Source of the DNA: Adiantum capillus-veneris | Taxonomy: Eukaryota > Streptophyta > Polypodiopsida > Polypodiales > Pteridaceae | Assembly: GCA_014529385.2 (NCBI GenBank) | Contig: CM043944.1 | Span: 47,277,768 to 47,341,767 of the forward strand | Direction of reading: 5' to 3' | Length of the DNA: 64,000 nucleotides | Shown: positions 1-12,361 of the stretch, piece after piece | Position numbering within the stretch: the first letter of the stretch is position 1 | Layout of the letters: every line of letters begins with the position of its first letter | Translations under genes and position numbers: made by a program | The notes under the pieces: generated by a model | The model's input: only the letters and a program-made list of their open reading frames with translations | The model's database searches: none | Told to the model about the DNA's origin: nothing

Positions 1-659
1 GGTCTAAATTGCTAATTAACTAGAATTAGCATAATTACCTCGCTTAATCACTTCGATTTTTCTCTCTAAGTGATTTCCGTGAAGTATCACTCTCGCACAA
101 GAGATTTCTTTCCAAGACTCGGACTCTAAGTGAAAATGAGAAGCTTAGTGTCCTATTTATAGTTTTTCTGGCACTCACACGTTTCGGGTTGAATCTGGCA
201 GTAACTTGCAACTCAAGTAGTCCCCATCCTTAAGGAGGCCCCCTTGGTGCTAAAATAGTCCCTGGTAGGTCCAAAATACCCTCTCCAGTACCCGCCTGCT
301 CTGAAAATCAAGCCTGCTAATTTTTGTTGCTACTTTTTGCTATTTTAATAAACATTTGAAAAAATATCTAAGGGTTATAATGAAAGTCCTAAGATTTAAT
401 GATTACTAAAAATCATCCAATTATTTTCACAAATTAAAGTGGTAGTGAATTTTTTAGAAGGGATAGCGGTGTCTTTTTATCCAAATTCAGTTCTAATAGT
501 ACCTAGCTATAGGTTTGACATGCTTAAGATTTTAAAAATACAAATTTTTACTGCTTTTGAGATAGTGTTTTACCTGTTTGTACGCCAATGCTTTCTCCTA
601 AAGCTTTGAGTTCATTTCCTTACAGCTAGAAAGGTGGAGACCTTACAGAGATAATGCCA
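1..659. other. No gene recognised; AT-rich flank
   Basis: I see no coding region, RNA gene or clear LTR boundary here. The segment lies downstream, in the minus-strand sense, of the Ty3 pol fragment that begins at about 660. It may be further decayed 3' sequence of that element. Confidence 0.4.
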
Positions 660-1388
660 AAATTTCAAAACAACATATATCATTCTACCCTTCTCTCTCC
701 ATGGTTGTGTAGTTCTTTTTAGCACTATTAAGTTGTCTGCTTGCATAGCAGACTGAGAAATTCATACTCCCTTCTCCTGGTTGAGCCAAGATGCATCCAA
801 TAGCAAATGCCCAAGCATCAATATGAACATGAAAGATCTTTTCCCAATCTGGTGCTTTCAATACTGGAGCGGATATGAGTTCTTTCTTCAAATTTTCAAT
901 GGATTCTACACACTTATTTGTTCACGCAAAGGCTACTATAAGTCTATATAGGGGTTGGGCAATGACTGCATACATGTGTATAACCTCTTATAGTAACCAC
1001 AGTGTCTCATAAAGCATTGTACCTGCTTTGTGTTGTTTGGTCTAGGCATCTCTACAATTTACTTTCATCTTGTACAAATCGGTAGATATGCCATTATTTG
1101 AGACATTATGTCTCAGGATTCTGCCTTGTCTAACCATAAAGATGCACTTTTATGGGTTAAGAAAGATCCTATAAGTCGTGCACTTCTCAAGTACTTTTAT
1201 GAGGTGCTGTGTATATTCATCTCTCAAGAGAGAGTGCACACATAATTCATCCATATATATCTCCAAGAATATCCTCAAGTATTCCTTAAAGGCATGTGCC
1301 ATCAATCTCTGAAAGGTAGCTTGAGCATTGGTCATGCCAAAAGGCATCACCCTATACACATATATACCCCATTTTGACAGTGCCAAAT
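660..1388 (-). pseudogene. Ty3/gypsy RT-RNase H fragment, relative of element D
   Basis: This is a minus-strand piece of a Ty3-type polyprotein running from the middle of reverse transcriptase into RNase H. It contains the motif series WGIYVYRVMPFG, then a YMDE box, then APVLKAPDWEKIFHVHID and the SVCYASRQL region. The same series is in element D at about 28690-29370, so this is a diverged copy of that family. The RT active-site box reads YMDE where D reads YMDD, which removes one catalytic aspartate. Several stops and frame breaks lie between 890 and 1150. The fragment ends abruptly at 1388, where a copia LTR begins. It is a dead relic. Confidence 0.8.
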
Positions 1389-1968
1389 GTTGGGGGTACC
1401 ATCGTAACATATCTCCAATGACCAACAATAATTGTAAATTCGGAGAAATGAGCTACCTGGCTAGGGCATGGAAACACTCACACGATTATTGAGCTAATCA
1501 TGGCAACACGAACGGCTACTTTACAAGGTGAGATTCTCGGCCTATGGAGGAGCTAAGCTACAATGTCTGGCAATCTCCACATCCACTTCTCTTCACTTCA
1601 AATAAACCCAAATACACACACTAACCATTGCAACAATGCACATATCACTAATTCCATCATGCAACACACTAATCACAAGTGCGCACACATAGATCTATTG
1701 AGCATCCACACTAAATCAAACCTACATGCAAACACAAATGTTGTTGGAATTAGGGTCAGGGGAAACACACACATTTTGGAGAAGACGAAGGAAGCTCAAG
1801 GCACACAACAGAGAGGGTATTACTTAGTGTGCAATGGAAAGATAGATAGCCCTAAAGTGATGGGCGTATCTACAATGCACGGAGGAAAAAAATTCCTAAA
1901 GAGGGAAAAAAATGCCCCGAAGGTACTAGTGTGTTCACACACATCACTACCACATGTATATGGTAACA
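1389..1968 (-). repeat. 3' LTR of a minus-strand Ty1/copia element
   Basis: On the minus strand the segment begins TGTTACC and ends GGTACCCCCAACA, giving the TG...CA ends and short inverted termini of an LTR. It directly follows a polypurine tract (1969-1980) and the end of copia RNase H, as a 3' LTR should. Its other end abuts the interrupted Ty3 pol fragment, so the copia element inserted into that pol gene. No 5' LTR was found, so the 580-bp length is not confirmed by a second copy. Confidence 0.6.
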
Positions 1969-1980
1969 AATCCCCCCTAG
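1969..1980 (-). other. Polypurine tract of the copia element
   Basis: On the minus strand this reads as a purine-rich run with six G residues, directly before the LTR start TGTTACC. This is the usual position of the plus-strand primer in LTR retrotransposons. Confidence 0.6.
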
Positions 1981-1984
1981 GAGT

Positions 1985-3010
1985 GATATGATGAACGAGG
2001 GATGACATGAAGAGTAAAGGAAGTGCCATGCCTTGAGGGCAGGATAATTCCACAAAGGGGAGCAAGCCCAAAGCTTTGCGGATAGCTTTGAACTTCTCAC
2101 GAGACAATGCCTTTGTGAAAAGATCTGCAAGGTTGTCCTGTGTTGGCACATAAGCCAAGCTGATCTCTCCTGCTGAGAGCCTCTCCCTGACATAGACTTG
2201 GTAATGCACCTCAATGTGCTTTGTGTGAGCATGAAAAATTGGGTTTCCTTGCAACTGCCAATGTGCTCTAATTGTTAGTGTAGATGATGTTGGCAATGTC
2301 TTGTCCAACACCCAAATCAACCATAAGGCGTCTGAGCCATACACACTCAACCGTAGCTATGAGGACTGCCCTGTACTCAGCCTCACAACTAGAAGTGGCC
2401 ACAGTAGGTTGCTTCTTGCTCAACCATGATATACATGAACTACCAAGCATGAAACAAAACCACTTGTGGACACTTGCGTGTCAAAACGACAGCCAATCTG
2501 AGTCCCAAAAAGCATGTAAGTCTGGTGGCAATGATCCCCCTTAGGATAAAACAAACCAAGGTGTAGAGTGCCACTCAAGCAGCGGAAAATGCTCTTGACA
2601 GCTTGCCAATGCTTAGACCCTAGGCTATGCATAAATCTGCTGACTTGTGAGACTGCAACCTGAATATCCAACCTCGTGTTGCATTCATAAATGAGTCATC
2701 CAATAGTAGTTTGGTAAAGAATGACATCTCCAAGATCACCAGCATCAAGACTCAATTTCATACTTGTTTCCATGGGAGTGGCAATAGGTTTTCAATCCTC
2801 AAGTCCAAACTTACACAGCAATGTCTCTATGTAACTTTTTTGACACAAGGCAATACCACCATCACACTGCTTAAACTGTATCATTGTTGTTACCACCCTT
2901 TCTTTGAGCATCAATAAAAGCCTATTCAACTGCACACTGTCTAGTCTTGTTTTTTTTGGAAAGTGACTCTTGCAATAGCAATGTGCACAATGCATCAAAC
3001 TTAACAACTT
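1985..3010 (-). pseudogene. Ty1/copia reverse transcriptase C-terminus and RNase H, broken
   Basis: Read on the minus strand, this is the end of a copia polyprotein in several frames. It contains the RT connection region (GGIALCQKSYIETLL, then RLDIQVAVSQVSRFM and LSGTLHLGL). It then contains RNase H signatures: SKKQPTVATSSCEAEYRA, and the terminal LAYVPTQDNLADLFTKAL. Frameshifts and stops separate these blocks, near 2240, 2450, 2670 and 2790. The upstream RT core, integrase, protease and Gag are absent. The assignment to Ty1/copia is firm from the SSCEAEY and DNLADLFTK motifs. The element is not functional. Confidence 0.85.
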
Positions 3011-3539
3011 CAGGATTTCCTTGGGTCATGAGTCTCAAGTACTAACAAAAAGTTTGGTAACAGTTTGGCAAGGCATCAAGAACTGTCTGCACAAGGGAAC
3101 TATCTAAAATGACTTCACTACAGAAATAAGTTACTCATTAATATCCTTGTCACCAGCAAGGAAAGTTCAATTCATTCTCCCTCATGCGATAATCTTCAAC
3201 TCCAGCTCTTTATGTAGCAATTGCAATTGATGAGAGCTATGTAGAGGTTTTCACCATGAAGTCGTTGGAGAGCTCACACACCCTGAAAAGAGAAGAGGAG
3301 ATAGTAAGCAAATAGAGAGAGTGTGTTCTTCTTCTTCTTCTTCTTCTTCTTCTTCTTCTTCTTCTTCCCACGAACAAGACAGAAGATATTATGGAGATGG
3401 TGATGGAGAGCTTTCAACACTCCATATATAGATATGTATCATCGTGTGATAGTAGACACAATTGCCTGCACTGAAAACTGAGACAGAATTGTCACCCGTC
3501 AAAGACAGCACAAAGTCCTCAAGCACAATTCAAATGGAG
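3011..3539. other. Noncoding debris with a TTC microsatellite
   Basis: There is no recognisable gene. A (TTC)n run occupies about 3326-3367. A TATA-like string (CCATATATAG) follows near 3420. The segment lies between the copia fragment and the plus-strand relic that follows. Confidence 0.4.
3326..3367. repeat. (TTC)n microsatellite
   Basis: About fourteen uninterrupted TTC/CTT triplets. Confidence 0.95.
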
Positions 3540-5145
3540 ACTGATGCCAAAGCAAAGTATATTGAAGAGGTTTCATCTCCAACCAAAAAACTCCAAAGGG
3601 GCTTAAAGAAAAACAAGCAATAGCAAGTGCAAATCAAACATCTCAAACAAAAACCTTGTTAATCAAAGAATGGCATCAAAGCCAGAAGTTAAGAGGATTG
3701 AGGTTGCAAACAACCAATAAGCAATAGAAAGTCCAAAGGCTAGTCAAAGATTACTAATAGAATCAACAAATGGAAATACTAATGGAACCCAAAGTCTCAA
3801 GTCACCTTTCATAGAGACCAAGCTAGATCAAGACAGGACTATGGCCAAAGACGAACAAAGATCGTCAAGAGAACCGCCAATGAGAATAGCTATATTCCTC
3901 ATTAATAAAAATGGATCTAGTTTCAGATGCAATGCTCTATTAGATAAAGAAGAAAATTGAAAGATGGTTCAAAATACATCCAAACAATCCTCGAGCTCAC
4001 TCCATGCAAGCAAGAAGATAGTAAAGCAATGCGAGGTATGGCTACAAGTCAAAGAGAAATGGTAGCTACCCTTAGCATCCAAAAGCCTAAAGAGCAGGTA
4101 AAGTTTCAAATAAATCCTTCAGAGGAAATACTTGTAGATGTCATCCTTGGACATCACTGGTTAGACCAACACCAGGCCCAGAAAGAAGATACAATGCTAT
4201 TACTCTACTTTCCAAGTGGTAACAAGCAACAATTACAGGTACCGTTAATGTTGAATTCAAAGTTGCAAATCTTACAAAAATCACCAACATCTTGCAGACA
4301 AAGGCAAAGCTAAAGTGGACCTACAACCGACTAGCAAAAAGGTGTGACATCGTATGTCTCTACATCAAAGAACCCTCATGGATCAGCTTTTTTAAGCAAA
4401 TCAGGTTTTAGAAACTTCAAGTTAATTGTTGACCCAAACAGAACCTCTAGGGAGCCATCCATAAAAACAAAGATATATCATCCCAAGTACTCAAGAAAGT
4501 AAAAGAAAGTCAATTAAGTGTTTGTTTCGAGCACTCTAATAAACTTCAAGTTAATTGTTGACCCAAACAGAACCTCTAGGGAGCCATCCATAAAAACAAA
4601 GATATATCATCCCAAGTACTCAAGAAAGTAAAAGAAAGTCAATTAAGTGTTTGTTTCGAGCAGTCTAATAAAAGTCAATGATCCAATATGATTGAAGATG
4701 GAAGATCAATACAGAAAGACAAACACATGGGATGGATAGCATCACAATGGAGTGTAGAAGAATAGTACTACATAGGTAGCAGGAAAATATGGGTACCACA
4801 ACCGAAGATCAAAGCATATGAAGTGAAATCAAGACCCTCTCAGAGTAGAAAACCAACTAGGTATCAACCTCGATAACATCCTAGGATACCTAAGAAGCGA
4901 CAAAACAAAAGGACAACCTCGAATGTTGCTTAAGGCTACCACAACCCTCAAAAGATGCAAATCAGAAACAACCTTCAAAGGATCTTCTTCTTGAACACAA
5001 GCTATACAGAGATTTGGTAGCTAGTCAACCACATGCCAATTGCAACTACAACAGAACTATAGGAAGATCTCAAGAGCTCAACAAGATCTAGTGCCAGGTA
5101 AAGTCATCAAGGAAGCTACAAAGGTCATAAAGAGATTTGGATTCC
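3540..5145 (+). pseudogene. Relic of a D-family post-integrase region (element C)
   Basis: This plus-strand region resembles the segment after integrase in element D (31085-32494). Near 3925 the frame reads NALLDKEEN, comparable to the ALLDSGAQ of D's second retropepsin-like domain. The longest open stretch (3957-4313, 118 residues) includes VDVILGHHWLDQHQ, comparable to the LGQPW block that closes that domain. Near 4781-4807 it reads RKIWVPQPK, one of the W-V-P motifs also found in D, B and E. Many stops break it. It continues after element A at 19978-20111. The link to D is my reading of short matches and is moderately secure. Confidence 0.55.
4412..4669. repeat. Tandem duplication, 2 x 129 bp
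   Basis: Two adjacent copies of a 129-bp unit (4412-4540 and 4541-4669) are identical by eye except for one base near the end (GCACTCTAAT versus GCAGTCTAAT). The near-identity inside otherwise heavily decayed sequence indicates a recent local duplication. Confidence 0.95.
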
Positions 5146-5150
5146 TATGT
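5146..5150. other. Target-site duplication of element A, left copy (TATGT)
   Basis: TATGT directly precedes the lower LTR of element A. The same five bases follow the upper LTR at 19973-19977. This fixes both ends of the insertion. Confidence 0.9.
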
Positions 5151-5303
5151 TGTAAATCCTAGGGGTGACTAGAGCCTGGAATCCACCTCCCAACCTCCCA
5201 CTATATAGGCAATGCTCCTAGCCCTTTGCCTTTCTCTTTCCACATTTCCTAGTCCGGCCCTTGTCCCAGTCCATGACTCCCTGGCCTTGCCCTTGTCCTG
5301 ACA
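5151..5303 (-). repeat. 3' LTR of element A (153 bp)
   Basis: On the minus strand it begins TGTCAGGACAAGG and ends GGATTTACA. It contains CTATATAG as a likely TATA box. Compared with the 5' LTR it has a small CCTCCCA duplication and a shorter CT-rich stretch. Confidence 0.92.
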
Positions 5304-5316
5304 TTACTCCCCACTT
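5304..5316 (-). other. Polypurine tract of element A
   Basis: The minus strand reads AAGTGGGGAGTAA directly before the 3' LTR, a weak but correctly placed polypurine tract. Confidence 0.6.
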
Positions 5317-5520
5317 AAGGAAGAGTTTTCTTCCTCGAAAACAAAAGTGGGAAACTTCTTCTTAAGAACACTTATGTTTTCCCAAGTGTGGCACCTTTCG
5401 ATCTTTCCACTTGATTAAATCTTGTCGACGTATATGATGACGCATACGTAAATCATGATAGTCGAGAATTCATTCAGGTTCATGCGGTAAGATAGGAGGT
5501 TCAACAAAATCGAATAGTAT
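5317..5520 (-). pseudogene. Chromodomain at the integrase C-terminus of element A, frameshifted
   Basis: Reading the minus strand downstream of the integrase gives PE, a stop, then ILDYHDLRMRHHIRRQ and DLIKWK. After a frameshift it reads CHTWENISVLKKKFPTF. The pattern PE-x-ILD...LIKWK...TWE...FP is the chromodomain of plant chromoviruses. In this group the domain is thought to guide integration to particular chromatin. The stop and the frameshift show it is inactive here. The downstream tail is rich in acidic residues and serine, and then runs into the PPT. Confidence 0.8.
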
Positions 5521-8350
5521 CTGTTGGCCAATGATATTGTTGTCCCCATGTAGCCACTTACGTAAACGGCTTACATGAAACACCGGATGAATACGAGAAT
5601 GTGTAGGTAGCAATAGTTTGTAGGCACAATCATCCACTCGCTTGAGTATTTTGAAAGGCCCACAATATCATGGAGATAATTTAGGTGTTGGCCCAGTTTC
5701 CACACTTTCTGAATGCTCTGGCACACATAAAAATACTTCTTCCCCTTCCTCAAAGGTAACTTGCTGACGTTTCTCATCAGCGTACTTCTTATACCAATCC
5801 TTTGCTTGTCAGACGTTTTGACGAGCGAGTTTCAGCATATCCATGTGGTCTTAGAGAAAATCCTTAACCTGTTGGAGTTTTTCAGTTGCCAACCCCACCG
5901 TAACAGGTGACCTAGGTTGAAAACCATACATGAGCATGAAAGGACTAAATGCAGTTGTGACATGCTTAGCACTATTGTAAGCAAACTCAAGAAGAGGTAA
6001 ATATTCTTCCCAATCTGATTGTTTCTTGCTAACGTATGCGCGTAGCATATCCTCTAGCACTTTGTTAACTCGTTCAGTTTGACCATCCGTTTCTGGATGA
6101 TCGGCTGTATTGAGGTTTAGTTGTGTAGCCAACCACTTAAATACAACCCTCCAAACATGACTGTTAAACTTGGGATCAGATCACTGACAATGTTACTTGG
6201 AAAACCATACAACTTGTATATGTTGTCCACAAAGAACTTGGCTAATTCTGGAGTCTTAATTGTTGATTTGGTTGGAATAAACTTACATAGTTTAGTCAAC
6301 CGGTCTACGACCACCCATACTGAGTCATGACCTCATACCATGGTTGGTAAACCCACAATAAAATCCATAGAGATACTTTCCCATTTACCATTGAATCTCC
6401 AATGGATGTAAGACTCCTCCTGCTTTCAGGCACTCTGCTTTGTTAACCTGACATTTTTGGCAATGCAAGACATAATCTTGAACAAAGTCATGTAAACCTA
6501 GCCAGTAAAACTGTCGTCGTACGAGAGCATGTCTTTTTAATACCCAGGTGCCCTGCACTTGGACTATCATGAAATTCATAAAGAATTTGGCACCGAATGT
6601 CTGTGTCCGTCGGTACACAAACTCTCCCCTTATGGAGTAGGTACGCATTGTCGATGGTAAAATTCTTCCATCGTTGTAGTTCATCACTCGATAGAGGAGA
6701 ACTGTGTGTGGAGGTTAACGCTACACTACCATCATTGGAGTGAGAAGGATCCCTCATTTGTACATGGCTCCACACTTTGGAATATGCGTCATCCTGCTCA
6801 TATTTTCCCTTAAGAGAATCCAAAAATTCACTACGAAGTTCCATGAACAAGAAAGAACTGATCTCGGGAACTAAGAGCGTTAGCCACCACATTGTATCGT
6901 CCTTTACGATACCGGAGCTTGGCGTCATATTCCTGAAGAATCTCAACCTACCTGGCTTTCTGACCCTTCAAATCGGTTTGTTGTGTAAACCATTTAATGC
7001 TTTCATGGTCAAACACAATCTCAAACTGAGCACCATACAAATAATGTCTCCGTGTTTTCAAAGCAGACACTATTGCATAGAGTTCACGTTCATAATCAGA
7101 GTATTTCTATTGTGCTGCATCAAGCTTCTTGCTTTCAAATGCAATCGGCCGCCCATCAGGATTGCTCCAATAGCACGATCACTGGCATCCGTTTCCAAAA
7201 CGAATGGTTTCAAAGGATCTACAATAGCTAGTATTGGAGTTGTAGCTAATGCATCCTTGAGCGTATCAAAACTATGATGTTGAGTGGGTCCCCACTGAAA
7301 AGCTTTGCCTTTGCCTTTCAGTTGGTCCGTCATGGGAACAGCAATATTAGCATAGTTTTTAACGAATCTTTGATAAAAACTTACAAATCCATAAAAAATA
7401 TGTAACTCTTCCAAACTTTTAGGAGAAGGCCAGTGCTGAATTGTATCCACTTTGGATTGATCCATATGTAGCTTAGTAGTTGAAATAACATGCCCAAGAT
7501 AGTGAATTTCTTCCTTCAGAAAATCACACTTAGATTCCTTGGCATATAATTGATTTGTTCGTAACAATTTGAACACCTGCCTCAGATGTTGTACGTGTTC
7601 TTCTTCAGAAGCACTGTATACTAGAATGTCATCAAGAAAAACGATGACAAATTTGCCCAAGTACGGCTTCAAGACACTATCCATAAGTGTCATGAATGTT
7701 GCGGGCGCATTGGTTACCTTAAAAGGCATAACCAAAAACTTGTTCGGAATGCAGTTTTGGGTATATCAGCAAGTCGAATACGTACTTGGTGATAACCTGA
7801 CCGCAAGTCTATTTTCGTAAAAATACGAGCATGAGTGAGTTTGTCTAACAACTCATCCACGCGTGGCAATGGGTACTTGTTCTTAATAGTAACCGCATTT
7901 AAGCCACGGTAGTCTACGCACATACACATACTACCGTCTTTTTTCTTCACTAATAGGATAGGAGAAGCCCATGGTGAAGAACTGGGTTGGATAAACCCTC
8001 TGCTAAGATAGTCAGCAAGCTAATGTTCCACCTCAGCAGCTTCAGAGTAACTCATGCAGTATGGGTGGTTTACTGATAGGTGTACTGCGTGCAACCACAT
8101 CGATGCTATGTTGCACCGATCGTGTCAGCGGTAATCCTGATGGAAAATCATTAGGAAAAACATCGTGAAATTCCTTTAATAAATTTTTTAAATCACTAGC
8201 AACCTTTGCTTGTTGGGAAGTAGCCATTGGTGGAAGAGATGAGAGAGAAGCCTGTGGTGTTGAGGAATGTTCAACAGATTTAGAAAGAAAATGAGACAAT
8301 GAGTAACACAATAAAACTTGATCTATTTCATTATCAAAAATGAGCTGCAT
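5521..8350 (-). pseudogene. Element A pol: RT, RNase H, integrase (broken)
   Basis: Minus-strand polyprotein in at least five broken frames. The RT begins near 7950 ([43 protein letters not shown]). After a frameshift near 7730 it continues with [13 protein letters not shown] and the catalytic FLDDILVYS near 7645. RNase H follows (FVLETDASDRAIGA, near 7200). Integrase has an H2C2 zinc-binding region (HLGIKK near 6520; CQKCQ near 6450), a core with VVDRLTK near 6310, and DHPETDGQTERVNK near 6090. A GPY/F-like tail follows at 5571-5777. The DHPETDGQTER signature is typical of chromoviruses. In-frame stops interrupt the integrase. Confidence 0.88.
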
Positions 8351-8474
8351 AAGCTCAATTGTACATATCAGTGTGGTGAAGAAGATACATCCTTCTCTCC
8401 TAACAACAACACATGTGCGCCATGGGATTCAAACATCAAGCTGTTGTGCTCATAGCTACGCTTCAGTGATGGTC

Positions 8475-10066
8475 CTAGGCTATGCACCTATCCCTACCAA
8501 GAACCACGTCTGCCCTCTCCATGCTCACAACCTGAAAATCCAAGGATGTGAAGTAGCCTTGTACTTCCAAAGGTACAGCTTGGACTTGAGTATCCCAGAT
8601 TTTGGTATCATATCCATTCATCATTGCTACCTTGTAGTGGTGGGTACTCGGAGTTTGAGACAATTTGAGTTTTTTCACCAATCCATAATTGATGAAATTG
8701 TGAGTAGCATCATCATCGACCAAGATGCGCACCTTGTACCCTTTCAGAGATCCGTGCATACATACTAACTCATGTGGTCCGAAGGTCTCTTGCCACATGG
8801 AAGCTGTGAGACAGCATTCATGCACCACCTCAATGTGTGTTAGTTCCACTGTAGAGAATCGTGAGGAAGACTCAAGAGGAAATAGTTGCACCGTGTGCAT
8901 TGCTTTCTCCTTGCCATGAGTAGTAGATTTCCCCTTGGGACAATCCTTTTTGCCATGACCGCTTCCCAAGCACTTAAAACATAATTTCTCTTTTTTAGCC
9001 TTATCAAAATCCTCAAGAGAGAGAGGACCTCTGGACCCCTTGGGTTTTTAGCTGCTTCAGAATTAACTACTATAAATTTCCTTTTATTGTGCCCATACTG
9101 TGTGCGTATATTACCATGTGTATTAGCAGTCACGTGATTATGATGTGATTTCTTTTCATCTGGATCATCATGTATGTGTGCTTTCACTATGGCTTCCTCA
9201 AGTGTTTTAGGGTCTTGAGTCTTGACGTGCTTCTTAAGCTCTGGCGTCAGACCGCGGATCAGCCCACGTACTTGTTGAAAGGTGTCTAGTCCTTCCAACT
9301 TGAGGATAACATCCCGATAGTGAGATATATATTCAAGTAATGATGGGTATTGGTGCATGGAACACGTGTCCCAAGCCGTCCAATTCCGATCTGCCTCATT
9401 TGTAGGCAAGAATTCTTTGCGAAACATAGCCTCAAAAAGGTTGCCCAACTCTGTGGTATGATATTCTTCTCCTTGAGAGACATCCACCACTTGTAGGCCT
9501 TGCCTTCCATAGTTAAGCTTATTTGCAGTGCTCTGACTGCGTCCGGAGTACGCCATAAGGTGTGAATTCCATCCCACTTGCTGAGATAGATATTCACTGC
9601 ATCCTTATTGCGATCTCAATCTTCTCCCTTAAAAGTCAATGGTTTGGTGTTTTTCAACAACTCATCCACCTCCTTTGCAATGAGAGTGTGCAAAGAATCT
9701 GGAGATGGACCTTGTCCATGATCAGAAGGGCCTTGCCTTTGAGTGGCAGTTTGCTCAAACATGTGCAGGACCCTTGGACTGCTGCTGCATAAATTGTATC
9801 ACTGATGTAGATAATTTAGTGATGTTTTCATTTAAAGATGCAAAATTTCCTTCCATGGCTGATATGCGTGTCTGCCAAATGCACAAAATTCTTGAAATAT
9901 CAAGCAATTCATATGCGTCGTCAGCCGCCGTAGCGTCACGGGCACTCTCCATGAGAGCATCCGACCGCGAGCCATCATGGGCATGATCAGGCATATGATG
10001 CTCAAAATCAAAAGTCGTATTGATATCTGAATCCATGGCGACATAGTGCAGTGGAAGGAATAGCAA
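8475..10066 (-). pseudogene. Element A Gag and protease (broken)
   Basis: Minus-strand Gag in two or three frames. A likely start is the Met of MDSDINTTFDF near 10036. The capsid-like part (8840-9577) contains FEAMFRKEFLP, then LLEYISHYRDVILKLEGLD and VRGLIRGLTPELKKHV, as in Retrotrans_gag domains. A CCHC-type knuckle ends with GHGKKDCPKG near 8965. The protease (8475-8969 frame) reads ILVDDDATHNFI where functional family members have D-[ST]-G-A-T-H-N-F. The catalytic triad is therefore D-D-D and the enzyme should be dead. A frameshift near 8960 separates Gag from protease, and stops occur near 9600-9755. Confidence 0.85.
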
Positions 10067-10377
10067 GAAAAATTTCTAAAGTCGAGAAAGAATCCCGTAG
10101 ATGTAGGATGTACCGCAACCGGTAATTAGCTGTGCTAATTGCGTTCGTACTCCAAGCTTGAAGCGACCGGTAATTTTGTTGGTAGTCCAAGCTTTAGTGA
10201 ATTGTAAATTCACCCGTTCAAGGGTACCAAGTAGATTTGTCGCAGTCGGCGAAAGTTTTCAAAGCAATTGTTGATGATGGGTACTGAGGGAACAATCGAA
10301 ATTTCCTGCGCTTTGCAAATAGTTGCAGTTCTACAACCGCATGACGTTGCCAAGAACATATCTTGCCAAGAACGTAT

Positions 10378-10382
10378 CTTGT
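10378..10382. other. Target-site duplication of element B, left copy (CTTGT)
   Basis: CTTGT directly precedes B's lower LTR and is repeated at 19332-19336 after its upper LTR. Confidence 0.93.
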
Positions 10383-10632
10383 TGTGCGCTCCTTGCCGCA
10401 CTGTCGAAGCAAGGGACTTGCCAATACACCGTATGCGAGCCACAAACGGCTCCAAGCACACAACAAGCCTAAACTAGCAAGCTCAAGAAAACAAAGGGTG
10501 TGTCACTCACCGCTCTACGCTCGCCTTCGTGGTGGATTCCTCGCCGCGATGAAGAAGAAGCTGCAGTCGTGCCGCGCTCAACCGCTTCGCCGCCGTCGTG
10601 CCTTCGTAATGCTCGATCGCACACACACTCTC

Positions 10633-10663
<31 letters not shown>

Positions 10664-10959
10664 AGGAGGTGAAGAAGAAGAAGAAGATGGAGATGGAGCA
10701 AGAGCACTCTTCAATTGCACAAATGAGAGAATGAGTAAAAATTAGGTTTAGTTGGCTTTTATAGGAGCTCACCCCATTCACACTTGGGCGCCCATGCTTA
10801 ACCAACTAATCCCTTGAATGTCCAAGTTAAAGTGCGCCTCTCATCGGCGATCACTCTACCTTTCCCTATTGGTCCGACAAGCCCGGTACCTGACTCTACC
10901 AAATACATAATACGCGTCCATCGTAGGTGATGGGTGTCCGTGTGCCGTGAGGGTTAACA
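10383..10959 (-). repeat. 3' LTR of element B (577 bp)
   Basis: On the minus strand it runs from TGTTAACCCTCACGG to GGAGCGCACA. It includes CT/CA microsatellite runs near 10628-10662. It is identical to the 5' LTR except for one base at 10590. Confidence 0.95.
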
Positions 10960-10972
10960 TGCCCCCCTTCCT
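10960..10972 (-). other. Polypurine tract of element B
   Basis: The minus strand reads AGGAAGGGGGGCA directly before TGTTAACC of the 3' LTR. This is a textbook plus-strand primer. Confidence 0.9.
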
Positions 10973-12361
10973 GATGTAGATTCCGTCCTCGGAAGCTATT
11001 GAGTTGAAGCTGGGTCGTCGAGGTGGAAGAGCATTTGAGATGAATGTCCTTAGCCTTCTTCAGTCACTGCAAAATCAAACAACATTGGCACAGTAATGGC
11101 ATTCTCTTAAAAAGCATATGCAGTTTTAGGTAGACACATTGATTGGAAAAAGAATTTCAAACAATTTGTCAGCAATGAACATTAAATTGCAATGTAATCA
11201 AATGCATAAACAGATGTAAAGGCAAAAAATTAAACAAGTCTGGGGTCGCTAATTTGACGGTCGAAAAGCACTAGAGATTGAATATTAATACCATGGGTAA
11301 GCTTCTTAACTTTCTGTGGTCAATTAAGTTGTTTAATCGCGAGAGCCAAGTATTCATGTTCGAGGGCTGACTAGAGGCTATATCTAGAAAACCTTGTAGT
11401 TAAGCTACCATAAAAGGAATTTCTCATGAAATCATCGCCTGGCTGATTACTTTTTCTTTGACCCCCCAAGGTCTTTTCACATTGATTCAATTATGAAGTG
11501 GGTGCTTATTTTGTATGCCTTGGGTTTTTTGCTTTTCAAGGAAAAGCGCCCACACTGGGAACCTCTAGGGCTCTAGTACCATAGGCAATACATGTGAGTG
11601 AAGTACCAAATCAAGCTGAGATTTCTCTTCCAGCTTAAAATTTTACATTGTGGCACTTTGATTTTTTGTTTGTTCATTTTCAGCATTTTAATTTTGTAAC
11701 TTTGGGGGGTCATATAACACTGTTACCCTCCCCAGGCTCATCACATTAGTAAAATCCCTTTATAATACTTAAGCTAAAGGTCAATAGGGTTAAGCCCACT
11801 AGAAAGCCCTAGTACATTTCATACAATGCTGCCTAAATCGGATTAAGAACCTAAGTAACCATTGCTTATTAGGAAGGCATTCCCCATGGTATTAAGAGAA
11901 GATTTCTAATACCTAGCTTGGTCAAACTAGCTTAGTCGGACTGCTTGATTTTTAAACCTAGATAAGTGATTATGACAAAACATTACATTGAATTAAATGT
12001 TTGATACTAAGCCAATGCGCTGAATATTATGCTACCAATCACAATCAAAGCAGACAAACATGGATGCAAAAAAGATAAGGGCAATGCTAATGGACAAGAA
12101 ACACCTGTTTGTGTTGATGGTCGCGCTTGATTTGAAGGTTCCATGAAGGTCCAAATCCTATCAATAGCAACACACTCCTGTACACACTAGGAAACAAAAG
12201 GAATACCTCCAGGAGGCACATTAGTGGGAAAAGAGAACTTTGCTAATCTCTCAACTCTAAAACAGAAACACTCCTATCGTACTAATCTTACTTACCCTCC
12301 ATCACTCAAGTGATGAGGATCAAAGGTGTTTCATGGCATAGGTTTCTGGTTCACTGTACCA
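10973..12361 (-). other. Element B 3' noncoding region
   Basis: About 1.4 kb between the end of the B coding block and its PPT. I find no ORF, RNA gene or repeat of note. It could hold packaging or stability signals, but nothing in the sequence shows this. Confidence 0.5.

Noticed and set aside
1563-1991. 142-codon plus-strand ORF
   Set aside because: It lies inside the minus-strand copia LTR and has no recognisable domain.
10500-10805. ORFs duplicated at 18872-19177
   Set aside because: They lie within the two LTRs of element B; the duplication is the LTR pair, not a gene family.
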